The translations under genes and the position numbers were made by a program. From Kalaharituber pfeilii (Eukaryota > Ascomycota > Pezizomycetes > Pezizales > Pezizaceae), in NCBI GenBank assembly GCA_015179045.1, contig WHUZ01000011.1:248001-312000 (forward strand): a stretch of 64,000 bases of DNA, read 5' to 3'. Positions 25,549 through 37,479 of the stretch are shown piece after piece. Below the pieces are notes generated by a model. The model searched no databases and was not told the DNA's origin. It worked only from the letters and a program-made list of their open reading frames with translations. Position 1 is the first letter of the stretch. Every line of letters starts with the position of its first letter.

Positions 25549-28500
25549 GTCAAAGTGCAGGTGCGGAAGCCAGGCAGTGGCCTGGGTGGGCGTCCCGCGA
25601 AGCCCCCGCCTCGCCCCGCCTCCCCCCGCCCCGCCCCTCCCCCACGCTCAAAACGCTCAGCTCATACTCCCACCACGCTTCTGCGCACGGCACACCGCGC
25701 GCACAAGGCATTGTTCGAACATATACCCGTCATGGCAGAAGCCCCGTCGCCCGCATCCAGCCTGCTCAATGGCACATCATGCCCCCATCTACTCCCCTCT
25801 AGCCCTAACCCCATCTCTACCTCGACAGAACGGCAATTGCGGCTGTGAAGTACAAGTATGAACATGTGAACGTACCTGTATGAACAAAAAGTAAAAACAA
25901 AACAAAAAACGAGTGAACGGAGTTCGTGATGTCGTCCACTGTGCACTCAAGGGCCTGCACGCCAACTTAAATGGCCCGCAATGATCCCCGCTATTATTAT
26001 GCTGATAACAGCAATATGTTGTTCTCGTGCCGCAATATGTATCAAATTATAAAAAAATAAAGCTGGGCAGGTACCTGTATTCAAGCCAACCTGAATTATT
26101 GATTAGATACACTTCCAGGGCGAGCCGAACGAACGAAGAACCAGAAGGCAATTGCTGGGAGTGGCCACGGCAACCTGAGATTATTTGCGTAGGGATACAC
26201 ACCTGGGGGCTGTGTACATATTGAATTTGTGCTGCACCATGGCTTGAGCGAGAATATCCAATGACGTCGCAAATGGCTTCTGCCCACCCCCAGCACACCA
26301 AGTACCCGGTTGCTTACCTGCTGCCGCGAAGTAAAGAGCTATGCCCTACCGTATCAACTGAGAGAAACAAACGAATGTGGCTCCTAAGGCGGCAATGAAA
26401 TTGATGATCGAGGAGAAATAATTGTCAGAATTAGGTATTAAGATGTTTGGAGGTCCCAATAATGACAATAGAAAAAAAAAAAAGGTACCTGAAGCTTGCA
26501 CCAAGTTGCTTGACGTGTTGGCTGTCTCGCTTTTTTACGCTTCTCCTCGCCCACTTACCTCCCTCCCTGTCGCAGACTATCAATTCTAGTATCACGCTTT
26601 GATGCCCTCCGTTGAACTGGTTTCTGGTCCTCGATCAGCTCTTGGATTGCTCTAAAACCTGCCCCCCCACTGCTGGTAATGCCTGCAAACCTGCAATACA
26701 GCCCAGCTGAGCCTTTGAAGACGTACTTTCATTTTTGGTCTGTCTAATCGCCAGGAGTAGAGGAGAACACGGCATCGCGCATACTTGCCATTCCCTGCTG
26801 TTTGTTCTTGGAGGAACAGCAAGGCACTTATGCAGGACCTACTCAAAGGATTCAAGCAGTATGCCCCGACTCTCTGCAGCGAGATCCTACCTAATTGATT
26901 GGATGCTGTATGATAGGCCGCTTTTCGCCGTTTGCATGAAGAGCGCAGGCGAGGTCTGCGGCGGAAATTAAGTTTGTTAATCTACGATTTGGGGGCGCGA
27001 AATAACTTCTCCAATAATAGGAAAGGAATAGTCTGGTTGGGAAAGGAGTACGTACATACATGTAGATTTACAGATGCCCCCCACATTGAATTGATGAAAC
27101 AAAACAATAAGCAAACCACTTCATCCTCTAGTGACTTTCTGAGCAAAAGTCAATTCGACTTGCTTCCGCGTTCCCCCCACAGAAAATCTTGCGCGCGTTG
27201 GATTGGAACGGAAGATGCTTGCGCACGTGCCGAGCCCTGCTTACAACAACGTGCTGAACTGAGAATTGAACTGCATGATGATGCAAAGTCCTAGTAGGCA
27301 AGGGGAATATCAACTCAGTAAAGCGCCCTACAGCTAGAGTGCTGACTCCAGGGGTACAGATCAAGCTGGGTATGTATGAATACACAGGCCATGTACCATG
27401 CAATCGCGTTGCCCTGTTAAAAGAAATTTGCACAATTTCACGCGATGGTGACACAAAGGACGCTCCACTTATGAGCCGTTTCTCGTTAAATGAATCCCGA
27501 TAAGTTACCATGGCCGAATATTTGCGCTCCTATAGCAAGCTGAGTACATCGAACTGGGGTTCACTAAGCAAGCACATCTCACAGATGCGGTCTCTACAAC
27601 TTCGGCACTCATTGTACTAATATGATAGTAGGTTCCGGTTGTTCCGAGGCGATAAGAAGGAACTTGGAGGATCTCCGGTTTCTGATTGGAGGATTGCAGT
27701 GGCGTTATCTAGTGCCAAGCGGTCCTATTCGGTGGGCAATATCGTGGGAAGAGATGGGATCCATGACCAGTACTCGAGTACGTGGCGGTTTAACTCACGA
27801 GTCGTTGAGATAGTTTTTTCTGGGGAAGGCGTGCAGTTGCAAATCATTATCATTTCATTGCGGCCGATGTCCCCGAGGAACGAGACTAATGCCCTATTCC
27901 AGTACTAACTGATGAGATTCTCGTACCTGCGCAACAAATCTTTCTTTCGCTACCTTGCCGGCACCAGAGATTTATCGCCCTTAACATGTGGCGCATCCCT
28001 GGGAATAGCAAAAATGCAATCGAGTTTTTGCTGAATCAGGGATACTTCCCCCTTCGTGCCCTAACCTACATATGATATCTCACTTGAACCTCGAGATGGC
28101 AACTCAATCCCAAGTTTACTTAGTCTTGTGTGCTATGACTACTACTACCAATTTGGACTGGTAACTGGTGTAACTGTAGGCAGTACAGGCCGTAGTGCAG
28201 CCATGAAAATGGAGCACCTATGAACTACGTATATCACAATTCAACATCCTCAGACACTCCCTCATTTTTGGTTTACCATGTGAATCAGTTCACTAAATTG
28301 ATCTCAGCTTTCAATATGAAAATTGAATGGAAATTGGTGAAGATAGATGGGGCTCAAAAAGCAGTGGTTTCCTGGGATCCAGCCCTGGAAATCCAGTCCC
28401 AGGGATGAATTTCCTCCGTAGGATTCTCTAGCGTGTGGCACAGCCGTCCCGATAATCCCTGGAAACCATTCCCTGGTGCCAGCAAGATCCCTCTAATAGG

Positions 28501-28672
28501 TTTCCTACCTTAGCTCCTACGCCGCAGGCTAGCAAAACACGTGTCATACTCTATATGTTACATTCTCCGTCGACTCGAAAGATGTAAATAAATATAAACC
28601 TTTCAAGGTGTGGTAATCATAAGGTGGTTGAAATCGTGTACGCCTCAGCAGATGACAGCCACACCAGTCAGA
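25549..28672. other. Gene-poor region upstream of nested transposons
   Basis: C-rich near 25600-25660, then mixed sequence without a supportable gene; poly-A at about 26470-26483. The last 40 bases before 28673 are open in two frames and may be remnants of a coding region cut by the transposon. Confidence 0.45.
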
Positions 28673-28709
28673 TATAGTCTACCCTTGCTATAACGAAACT
28701 CGCTATATA

Positions 28710-29574
28710 CAGTGCCATGCAGAAAGTATTCGGCACTAGGATAAGTGCGCTATGCAACATGCAGATCGAGTCTGTATTCGACATAGGCTCATGAGAGTAT
28801 ATGATATACATAGAGAGAAAACATGAACAATTAATATTTTGTATACTAACCCTGTGCTTTATGAACTGCAGCGACTCTCTTTGGCATAGTCTTATATAGA
28901 CTTTCAAAGAGTTCTGATGGTTTAGTATTCCAACACTCAACAACTGCATCTCCAAGTGCTCTTTTCACTGTCTCGGGCCCCCTGACATTTGAGCAATCTC
29001 CGGAAAACGTCTATTTAATTGACGTTCAAGATGTACCCATACGTGCTCAATTGGGTTGAGGTCTGGAGAATAAGCAGGATGTTCGGCAACCTCTATAGAG
29101 TGCCCTTCAAAGAATTTTTGGACTCTCGTAACATCCGGAGCTGCTTGCTTTAAAAGCTCTGAGGATTTGATGTACCGATCACTTTCAATTATTGCAAGAA
29201 TAGCATTCGCATTCTCTGGGGTCCCACGTTCTTTGTACTGCTGTAAAAAGCTATCTATAGTAGTTCGAGAGTGATTGACATAGCTGGCAATCTCACTGAT
29301 TTTTTTGCCATGGTCAAATAAAGCAACAATCTGTCCCTTTTCGAAATTTGAAAGATCCTGAGTCTTTTGTGGTAGCATCTTAATTGATATTGATACTACA
29401 CTCTATAATAGTTCAGGTGTAGTACTCGAAGTTCAGTATTAAGAGTGGTATCGACTCGATCACATACATGCATTGACCGCTGTAAGCCCATGTCGAATAC
29501 AGACTCGATCTGCATATTGCATAGTACACTTATCCCTATACTTCCTAGTGCCGAATACTTTCTGCATGGCACTG
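28710..29574 (-). mobile_element. Tc1-type transposon, internally deleted, nested
   Basis: An 865-bp element with near-perfect terminal inverted repeats starting CAGTGCCATGCAGAAAGTAT and extending about 75-80 bp, interrupted only by a short indel, flanked by the TA target duplication (28708-28709 and 29575-29576). It sits inside the left arm of the pogo-like element, only about 35 bp from its end, so it is the younger insertion. The similarity of the two repeats argues it is not old. Confidence 0.92.
28847..29378 (-). pseudogene. Tc1 transposase, core deleted and frameshifted
   Basis: From ATG 29378 the protein begins with the helix-turn-helix region LSNFEKGQIVALFDHGKKIS ... SRTTIDSFLQQY, then jumps directly to the C-terminal catalytic part HPAYSPDLNPIEHVWVHLER. 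The regions with the first two catalytic Asp residues are missing while the reading frame is kept; the third acidic residue (in SPDLNPIEHVW) remains. After SGGP a one-base shift in a G/C run ends the frame at about 28965, but the next frame carries the normal tail (VKRALGDAVVECWNT ... MPKRVAAVHKAQG) to about 28847. It cannot catalyse transposition. Confidence 0.9.
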
Positions 29575-30227
29575 TACTCTACATAGCGAAAACCTTGCTA
29601 TGATATACCCGAAAATTGCACGGAGCCATTGTTCCGTTCGCACTCAAACACCTCTTGCTATAACGAAAATCATATGAAACGAAAATTAGATATTGAGTGA
29701 AAGTTATTTCTGTCTACATACAAATTATTCTTGCTATAACGAAAAATGGCTAGTGGAACGCATGACTAATCAAGGACCACCCAATTACACAACTAGAAAC
29801 TCCTAGTTAGTTTTGGCCCAATTCTACAAAAAAGGGTGTGCTTGCATTGTACCGGATTCATTTGTGAACGAACTGCGTCTAGGGTTTTCTTTTTGTTCAG
29901 TCTTCTTTTTACATAGTTGCTGCTTTTGTAACTTGAGGTTTGGATTTGTAGGTAATTTTGCTTCAACAACATGATTGATTTTTGCATCTGCATAGTACTT
30001 GATCAATACTTCTGTACTCTCAATTTTGTACTCTCCTTTTTTCCTACTCAATTGTTTCCATAGGGAGGAAAATCACAAAGTTAAAATCTGTTGCCAGGTA
30101 ATCGGGCTTCTAAATTCAGCTGCCAAGGACATGACTAATCTTGCCACCCAATATTCTATAACGAAACCTCGCTATAACGAAAAAAAGGTGCCGGATTTTT
30201 GGTTTTCGTTATAGCAAGGGTAGATTG

Positions 30228-30386
30228 TATGTACCCTTTGAGGAGCCGTTGTTCCAACTAGAGAACCAGAAGCCGAACAACGTCATTCCCTTGAAAGATG
30301 GCGATTGTAGTTACTATGCCTATTGCGAGCTAATTGGAGTAGAGAGACAGTATATAAATGGAGCAGATGAGCGTTCGTCGACATAG
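30228..30386 (+). pseudogene. Coding fragment abutting the transposon, unrecognised
   Basis: Beginning exactly at the right TA of the pogo-like element, 52 codons are open without an ATG: YVPFEEPLFQLENQ, then NNVIPLKDGDCSYYAYCELI, ending at TAG 30384-30386. Codon content and residue order look like a real protein. The N-x-V-x-P-L...C....C order faintly recalls the C-terminus of histidine acid phosphatases, but I would not name it. Upstream of the left TA the 40 bases before 28673 are open in the same frame if the element is removed (ATPVR then YVPF). Likely the 3' part of a gene broken by the insertion. Confidence 0.5.
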
Positions 30387-30539
30387 CCTTTCAACAAGTC
30401 CTAACAAAATGGATTACGGCTAACGATCTTCGAAAGAATAGATACGTAATCACTGTTATCTAAGTCGTTTCTAACACCAGGCTGATACTTGCTTTGCATC
30501 CAACGGCCTATTTATACTTCAGCTCTGAGAGAGCATCAG

Positions 30540-30910
30540 CAATGGGATGAGGCTTCATCGGCAATCACTGAGCGGAACTTCATCCCAGTGCACCAATCTG
30601 CGAATGTCTATGGATGTCCCCTGTCCCAGAGCACTGTGTGACTCAAGCAGCCAGTCTCAATCTGTCAAGCAGCCCCTAACCGTGAACGCATTATCTGGCC
30701 TCATAATACGTATGCTTCGATGTTCCCCGGTAAGTGTTGATTTAGGACTGCGTAATAAACTTCAAACGCTGACAAATACAGGAATAGAGAATGGTTCGAG
30801 AATTGTGATACGAAGCCGGATGTACACAACTTCCGGGCGCCGAAGGTGCGCTATCCCTTGGGGGTGCGAAACTGTGACAAATTGGCTGCCAGGTCAAAAT
30901 TCTAGAGTTC
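30540..30910 (+). pseudogene. Possible decayed gene with an intact intron
   Basis: A textbook intron lies at 30730-30781 (GTAAGT donor, CTGAC branch site, ACAG acceptor, 52 nt). Before it one frame reads DEASSAITERNFIPVHQSANVYG and, after a stop, RERIIWPHNTYASMFPG; after it another frame reads REWFENCDTKPDVHNFRAPK and on to a stop near 30905. No single frame joins both sides cleanly, so the gene appears broken. I do not recognise the family. Confidence 0.35.
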
Positions 30911-32024
30911 AAACCGCTTCTGGCTTATAAGCAGTGATGGTTTTGGGTTTAACTTCACTCAGTCTGTGCTCAGACTCTGAGTAATGAGGTTCCTGGCCCA
31001 ATCGGTTCTTGGCCTCGGTGAGTGATCGCTGGCAAGCACTGTCGTACTGCACTCTTTTTGGTTCAGACGCACGCCAAGACCCTCGGAGTTTACCTGATGC
31101 CCGAACGTTACACTCACTGTATGTGCACAGTCAGGAACAGCAAGAACTTGCGCAACCAGAGTCCCTGCAGATTGATCATAAACTCTGGAGTCAACAAATG
31201 ACGCTCACGGTCCGCTCACGCCGAGGTAGTGTTGCACCCTAAGCAGTGCCCGGAAACGATCATTGCCCGCACCCTATTGCCCACTTCCGCGACATCCGTT
31301 GCCGAAGCATTCAGAGGCATTGGGGATGAAACTCGTTTCCCCTTGATAGCCTAGCCGCTCATTATCTGGGAAAAGCGCTGCCATCATTGTTCTGTTTTGG
31401 GTTGCAACAGCCTATTTTGATGCGATGCACCAGAATCTATAGGTATGCTAATTATAATAAGGTGTAGCATACTGCGGATATGGATTTGTGCCGGCGTGGG
31501 TATGGATTCTCCCCGGCCACTTTGTGGAATTAATAATAATACCGGCAAATCAACTCGACAGCGGTACATGCGGGGCCATTAAGGTGCTTACTTGGTGGCA
31601 CGAGACTACTTGCTTCGGGGTAAATGTTGCACCGGAGAAAAAGCTTACCTGTCTTCTACCGGAGATCAATGGTGGGGCAGTTGTTTTGAAGGTCGCGCGC
31701 AGAAGTGGGGCGGTGCGGAGACCGGGCGTTCGGCGGTTTTGCGATGGCATCCAGAGCACATCACCGAAACTCAGCGAACGTCTTCGACCATGCCAGGCTA
31801 CAGAGTCGGCATTATGCCAACAAGCTGAGGCTATGTAGCGGTTAGCTGCCGTCATGGGGCAGATGGGCTTGTGGGGCGTATATAAACTTGGGGAAGGCCT
31901 CCCACAGTGTCCACCTCATCATCACATCTGCCCAACAACCGACATTACGAGTTCACTAGACCCTTCACTGTGCTCCCCCTAGACAAGAACGCTTATATCT
32001 CCGTTTATTTACACGATACCAAAA
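30911..32024. other. Intergenic before MAPEG gene
   Basis: No supportable gene. The final 150 bases are the promoter of the rightward MAPEG gene. Confidence 0.5.
31879..31885 (+). promoter_or_regulatory. TATA box of MAPEG gene
   Basis: TATATAA preceded by GGGGCG lies about 140 bases upstream of the ATG and is followed by a pyrimidine-rich leader. Confidence 0.5.
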
Positions 32025-32619
32025 ATGGCCGGAATTGTTCTTCCTGAGGAATACAAGTATGCTATCCCAGTGCTTCCCTCCAATACGCTGTGGCGGCTTT
32101 TACACTCATCGCACTCAGTTTGCGGTCTCAATTCCTATCATTATATCACCAACAGTGCATGTGAACCTTTTACTAACGTATTTCTACCTACTTAGGTACG
32201 TCCTCGCCACCATCGGCGCCTCCAACATTGTCTCACTGATGCATGGCTTCCTCACTGGCTCTGCTCGGAATGCTGCCAATGTGCCGTACCCGAACGCCTA
32301 CGCCACGCATGACGAAGCAGTAAAGGACCCTGCTAAGTTTGCCTTTAACTGCGCGCAGCGCGCTCACGCAAACTACCTCGAGAGCTACCCCATCTTCCTC
32401 TCGAGCCTGTTGGTTGCCGGCACAAAGTATCCTCTTGTGACCTCGGCAATGGGTGCGGCGTGGTTGACGGGAAGGGTTCTGTATGCGTTTGGATATAAGA
32501 ACAGCAAGCATAACTCAAAGGGAGAGGGAAGGTACAAAGGCATCATTGCGCCGTTGGTGCAGTTCCCAATGATGGGGTTGGCTCTGTGGACGACTTATCA
32601 GCTTGTGATGTCAGCCTAG
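32025..32619 (+). CDS. Microsomal glutathione S-transferase 3-like (MAPEG)
   Basis: Two exons, 32025-32056 and 32196-32619, joined by a 139-nt intron (donor GTATGC, acceptor TTACTTAG); 151 aa, the usual MGST3 length. The start MAGIVLPEEYKYVLATIGAS matches fungal and animal MGST3 N-termini. The MAPEG signature FNCAQRAHANYLESYPIFL is present at about residues 59-77, followed by hydrophobic segments (PLVTSAMGAAWLTGRVLYAFGY and the C-terminal PLVQFPMMGLALWTTYQLV), giving four membrane helices with the first in residues 12-30. Expected activity is glutathione transferase or peroxidase in the endoplasmic reticulum membrane, detoxifying lipid peroxides. Start chosen because the longer unspliced frame has an N-terminus unlike the family. 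Confidence 0.94.
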
Positions 32620-33089
32620 GGTTAGGGAAGGGAAGAGGTGAGAGGAAGAGAGGGAGGGGAGTGGTTGAGTTTTTATTTATTTTCCGCTTTTTATTTTAGT
32701 TTTGGGCAACTTGCGTCTTGGGGTTTCCGAACTAAGGGCTAAAATCTAATGTTTTGGGTGAATTATCTTTGAAAATTGGAAATTTCGACCATTTTGCGGT
32801 CTTCGAATTTTCGCTTATATCATTTGTGTTTGACTAATTCAGATTACATTTCTAAATGCTTCCCGTCTAAAGCGCCTAATCACCCCTCCTACGAATTGTA
32901 TATTTTACGAGAAGAAAACTTCGAGACAGGGAATTCTGTCCGTCTCAACTTACAGTGTCTGGGAGACAAGGGGTGTGTATATGGGTAATTGTGTTTAAAA
33001 TAGCAGCGTGTTCTCTATAGTCTTTAAAGGAAGGTTTATATATCAGCGACACAAAATCCGGCATCGAGAAATGGGATATCCTCGACAAG

Positions 33090-33129
<40 letters not shown>

Positions 33130-33218
33130 CAGCTGAAAAAGCCAACAAAAGTAAGCATATTTTATATACCTTAATCCCTCAAATCACGCGTTTACTCAAA
33201 AGCTTCCAGTGTTTCACA
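32620..33218. other. Convergent intergenic region with poly-A tract
   Basis: 3' regions of the MAPEG and PAP2 genes meet here. A run of about 30 A lies at 33090-33120. Nothing else seen. Confidence 0.6.
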
Positions 33219-34525
33219 TCACTCCTGTCGCGCCGGCACCGTACTAATCTCATCCCCATCCACCTCCCCTTCTTCCTGGACCACGACAGTTATCGGCCTC
33301 TCCATCACCTGGCCCTTTCCCATTTCCACTGTCAACCCCCTTCCTATTCTTTCCCCCTTCCAGCCTACAATCCTCACTTCTCTCCAATACCACCCCCACC
33401 CCACCACCGCCCCAAGCACACCAATAACGACACCCGCACAGATATCAATTCCAGCGTGCATCAGATCCCCATATCTCGAGGCAGCTATATACCCGGCAAG
33501 CAACGTCGGCGTAATCGTAATTAGCAAGGCAATGATTGGCCGTCGTTGGTGTCCTAGCTGGCGTTTAGTCCCGAGGATCCCAAATGCCGCATAGGCAAAG
33601 AAAAGCGAGAGGTAGCCGAGGCCGGCGAATGAGAGGGAGGCATGGCCACTAGGGAAGCTCCGCCAGCCGTCCTGGAGGGTGTCTCTCGAGATCCCACCCT
33701 TTGCTCCATTCTCACCGGTATTGTAGTAGTTTTGGCAGACTTCCCATGTCACCATCCGGACACCCCCGCTGCTCATACCGTAGTCGCGGATGGTGTAACG
33801 TTCTATCACCTCAGGGTCCTGAATGACCCCCCCACATCGCCCCCAGAAATCAGGACGCTGCTTCCCGACTATATTCTTCAAGGTGTCGGTTGCGAGGAGT
33901 GTTAGAGCTATAGAAAGCATGAGACCCAAGAGATATAGATTTGCAAGACGGAGCCGAGGTCGATATTTTGCTGCGTTGCCGCTCGAGGAAGTTGCGGGCA
34001 CTCCGATGGCAAAAAGAATCGAGAACAGAATCAGGAGGAACGGGGCGGCCAGACAGAGGACCATCAGCACGCCGGTGGGGACTGTGGACTTCTTGGAGAG
34101 GTATGGCATGGCAATTGGAGCACCCGGGGATTCAGCATGTGCATTAACAGTAGAGGTATCGTTTGAGGGGAAAAGATATGCCGGTAACGGAAACGGGCGT
34201 GTGGTAGGAAACAGCCAGTGTCCCATCGTGGTCGAGAAGGCGTAAATGGCTCTGCAAAGGTGGTATTAGAAATTGGTATCATTGACATGACTACAGCTCG
34301 ATACTTGAGATATGTTCAGGAAACTCACATTACAGCAATCCAATCCGGTAACCGGGCAGCATCCAATTTGCAAACCAGCCTCTTCCATATTGTATCAACA
34401 CTGCTGTACCGTGGAGATTGCTCGTGACCGTTGTTTATTAACACCATTGTCTGCTCCTTTACCTCTATGGCCGCCCGCTCAAGGTCAAAAGAAGTCTCCG
34501 GAAACCAAGCTGCAGAAACTGACAT
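33219..34525 (-). CDS. PAP2-family lipid phosphate phosphatase
   Basis: Exons 34525-34329 and 34251-33219, intron 77 nt (GTGAGT...TTGCAG); 409 aa. All three phosphatase signatures are present: KNIVGKQRPDFWGR (KX6RP), PSGHAS, and SRYGDLMHAGID (SRX5HX3D), with about six membrane helices, as in yeast Dpp1/Lpp1 and Aspergillus homologues. It should remove phosphate from diacylglycerol pyrophosphate, phosphatidate or lysophosphatidate at an internal membrane. The splice restores LPDWIAVIAIYAFSTTMGHW, which fits the first helix of the family. An inner ATG near 34447 is an alternative start. The C-terminus is charged and probably cytosolic. It is convergent with the MAPEG gene. Confidence 0.93.
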
Positions 34526-37290
34526 TTATACAGCAGTGGGTCTCGTTTGTTGAGGCCTGAGTGGGGAAGGGTCTTAAGTGCAGTTTGCCACATCCAATAA
34601 ATTTCAAAGCTAGGGTCATGCAAGGGTATCAGATGGCATGCACTCCGCAGTAACCTAATCCATCTGCCGTTTCACCAGCACGTGCAAATAAAATTTTAAC
34701 CTTTCCATCTGTTGAACAGTTGATACACAGGGCAGTTTATCATCGCCGCAGGTAGTCACTGAGCCCGATCTCTACTGAAAGCACAGGTGAACATACGCCC
34801 CAGTGGAGAGAGGAATCGAGTCATTGGGGAGCACGTGTTGCCGACCTGACTTGCTGCCCTTCTGGAAGTGGTGAGGCTCTGCTGGAGCACTGCACACGCG
34901 GCAAAACATGTGAGGGGGCAAAGAAGCAGTTCGCACCCGTCCCCAACTAGAGTGCTATTGTGGGGGTACGGGCCAATAACGGCAAGTCTCTACCGCCTGG
35001 TTGTTTGGCCACCCGGAATACCCACCGGGGTGCTCTGAGCTTGACTATTGCCAGTAATTGTACTGGCCCTAGTTTTCCAAGATTGCCTTGCACAACGTTC
35101 TTTGCCGTGCGGCAGATTGCGTGGTCAGCGAGGCGCTGAGTGAGGACTCTGCAGCCGTTTACTGCTGTGGAAGATATAGGTGCAGTCTTGGCAGATGGAT
35201 GAAAGGTCAACGTAAGAGTTCATGATGATCTGGAGCAGAATGCTCAAGTGAGAAGATCGTCCCCCTCCGTTTGCGTAACTGAATAATGAATTTGATGGTG
35301 GGTGGCTTCTCTGTAGCCTCGCCAAGAACCTCATCCCACTCGAGCCATGCTATAAGCGGAATTGCCGTTTGCGGAAGTCTGTTGGTCTGGGCATCTATAA
35401 CCAGACTAGGGCATCTATCTCTAGTGCTGTCCGTTAGTATATATGATAGCCGGTACGAGTAGATGTCCAAAATGTATGGTATAGAGCTTGCTATGTCAAC
35501 GTTTGACCCGAAGTCAAAGCAGCTCGGTAATGCGCCCAGACACATCGTCCACATCCTTCCACTTCTTCCAACATTCCCAGTGTTCCGCTGATCCGCACCT
35601 GAACGCCAGGTATACTGCACTTGAGCGAAGACTACAATGCGTCTCTTAACCGAGGGCATCCGTGGTCGGGTAGCCTCTTGCCGCGCAACGACCTCCCACA
35701 ACCTACCCGCTTCCATACCTCATCAAAAGCCCTTCGGGTTCGAATCCTGGGTTATTCGCCACATTTGAGCGAATCAACAGCAAGACGACAGTGGGCAGTT
35801 TTATGTGAACTATTCCCGTGAGGGGCGAGCATCTGATGGCCTGCAAAAGCAGGAACTGGGCCGCTAACCTGTAGAGCTCTTCGGCATCTAAGATGGGCCT
35901 GAAAGGCTCCCTTGGTGCTGTTATTTTGTACTGAGTTATGACCGCATGGAATGCTGGTAGAAAAATTGTGTAGTCAAGTATCGGCTTCACGCGTATGCCT
36001 CAATTGGTTTGAAGCGTACTGAACATGCCACTCCAATGCTGCAGGAATTGGGAATATTTACACATTGAACAGTGAAAGCCAATCGATCCTGAATTCACAT
36101 CGGCCTCGAGCCTAGGCAGCATCAGATATCTCTGGAATGATTATTTCAGCCTCCGGTTATGCTCAAGGTGTTCACCTTTTGGCCAGACTTGCATCAGGTA
36201 GTTCACTCAACAATCTCAACTGAAGACTAATGTGGCTATCACAGGGTATGTATCGTATCGACGTCCGGCCCGCTAGCCAGGAAAACCTGCGCTTCCAGTA
36301 AGTCCTCATTGAAATTGATTTCCAATCAGTTGCACAGTTAAAATTTCCCTTAATTATCCGGAATCTGGTACCTGTTCCGTTGACTGGACCGTGTATAGTT
36401 AGTATGGGTCACGGCCCTGAGGTGATGCCTGTTCTGTGACTCTGAAAGGCAGTCGAATAGTACTCCGAAATTAAACATATACATTTCCTAGCAAGCTTAT
36501 ACCAACATATCCTTCCCTGTTTTTCCTTTCATATATCATGTTACGAATGGTTTCCGCCCAGGCTGTTGATCAAGAGGGACGCTAAATATGAGTTTCGAAG
36601 CTGATATATATGTATCGAACAGCGGTGGCCTTCAGATTTAGTGTCATCCCGCCGTTATCTACCCTAGAGCAGTGAATAAGTACTCGAGAACAATATGTAT
36701 ATCCTTTTATTGACGTGGGGTTAGCGCACTAGCATGCAGAGTCTCACCAAGGTAAGTGTTGTAGCACAATAGTCTCGCTGGTAGCGCAAAGTCTAGAAGC
36801 AAGCACAACTGTGATCAAGCACGTAAGCGAAGCCTCTGAAATTGAGGGTAATTCCTCGGCCAGTTGCGAAAATCCACAGATCTTAACCTGGATATGAGCT
36901 CGAGCCTGATGATCATCTGAAGCAAACAATTGTTTATGACTGAATGCTCCAATCGGCAGCTAAATCGGACCCGCCTGCTTTATTGCCAATGACTATTACA
37001 CACACCTCTCAGTTGATTCTGTACGTGAATTAAACATTTACAACACACCGTATACGTATACACATAAACAAAATATAGAGCACCTGAATTCCACTTGTGG
37101 ATGCATGCGTAGATGGCCTACTTCCATGCTTGACGTATATACCCTTGCAGCCTGTATATGCTGTGCCACCAAAACCTCTCGGGACAGGTACTTTCTGCGT
37201 GTACGCACACTGACCGTTTTCCCCACTTATGATTGCCTGGTCTCAGCCTGGGCCTCAGCTTGAGTCCCCAAGATACCGGTGGCTTCCGCT
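34526..37290. other. Gene-poor region, one unassigned minus frame
   Basis: No recognised gene. On the minus strand 35990-35703 (LDYTIFLPAFHAVITQYKI, then PREPFRPILDAEELYRLAAQF) and 35716-35207 (IPLIAWLEWDEVLGEATEKP, then KFIIQLRKRRGTIF) read somewhat like protein, but there is no ATG-started chain and no motif; this may be a decayed or multi-exon gene. Confidence 0.35.
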
Positions 37291-37294
37291 TGAT

Positions 37295-37375
37295 CTGAGA
37301 GTACGTCCCGCTTGGTCCGAGAGTACAACGTCCCGCTCGGTCTAAGAGTGTGACGTTCCGCTCGGTATGAGGGTA
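37295..37375 (+). promoter_or_regulatory. Three direct repeats upstream of Mis18
   Basis: Three imperfect units of about 25-27 bp with core GAGTAC(AA)CGTCCCGCTCGGT occur 105-185 bases before the ATG; the third reads GTGACGTTCCGCTCGG. Clustered repeats at this distance could be protein-binding sites; this is inference. Confidence 0.4.
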
Positions 37376-37479
37376 CAATCTGCCAAGATTATATCACGTG
37401 AGTCAATGTTCGCCCTCTCCGACGCGTTCCTTCGCGCCTTGCACTCAAGCAGCTCCTCCTGGCGTCCTCACAAAACGAC

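Larger units (their letters stand above)
28675..30227. mobile_element. pogo/Fot-like TIR element (MITE-like), with Tc1 insert
   Basis: The ends are inverted repeats: TAGTCTACCCTTGCTATAACGAAA on the left, and on the right the complement of CAATCTACCCTTGCTATAACGAAAA, each flanked by TA (28673-28674 and 30228-30229). This is the TA duplication and CA(A/G)TC-type end expected for the Tc1/mariner/pogo superfamily. CTATAACGAAA motifs recur inside (about 29652, 29730, 30149, 30167), as subterminal repeats. Removing the nested Tc1 copy leaves about 690 bp, too short for a transposase. A minus-strand frame at 29824-30051 (SRKKGEYKIESTEVLIKYYAD) may be a transposase scrap but I cannot assign it. Confidence 0.8.

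Noticed and set aside
35729..35760. tRNA-like T-arm (GGGTTCGAATCC)
   Set aside because: No matching acceptor stem, D-arm or anticodon arm upstream.
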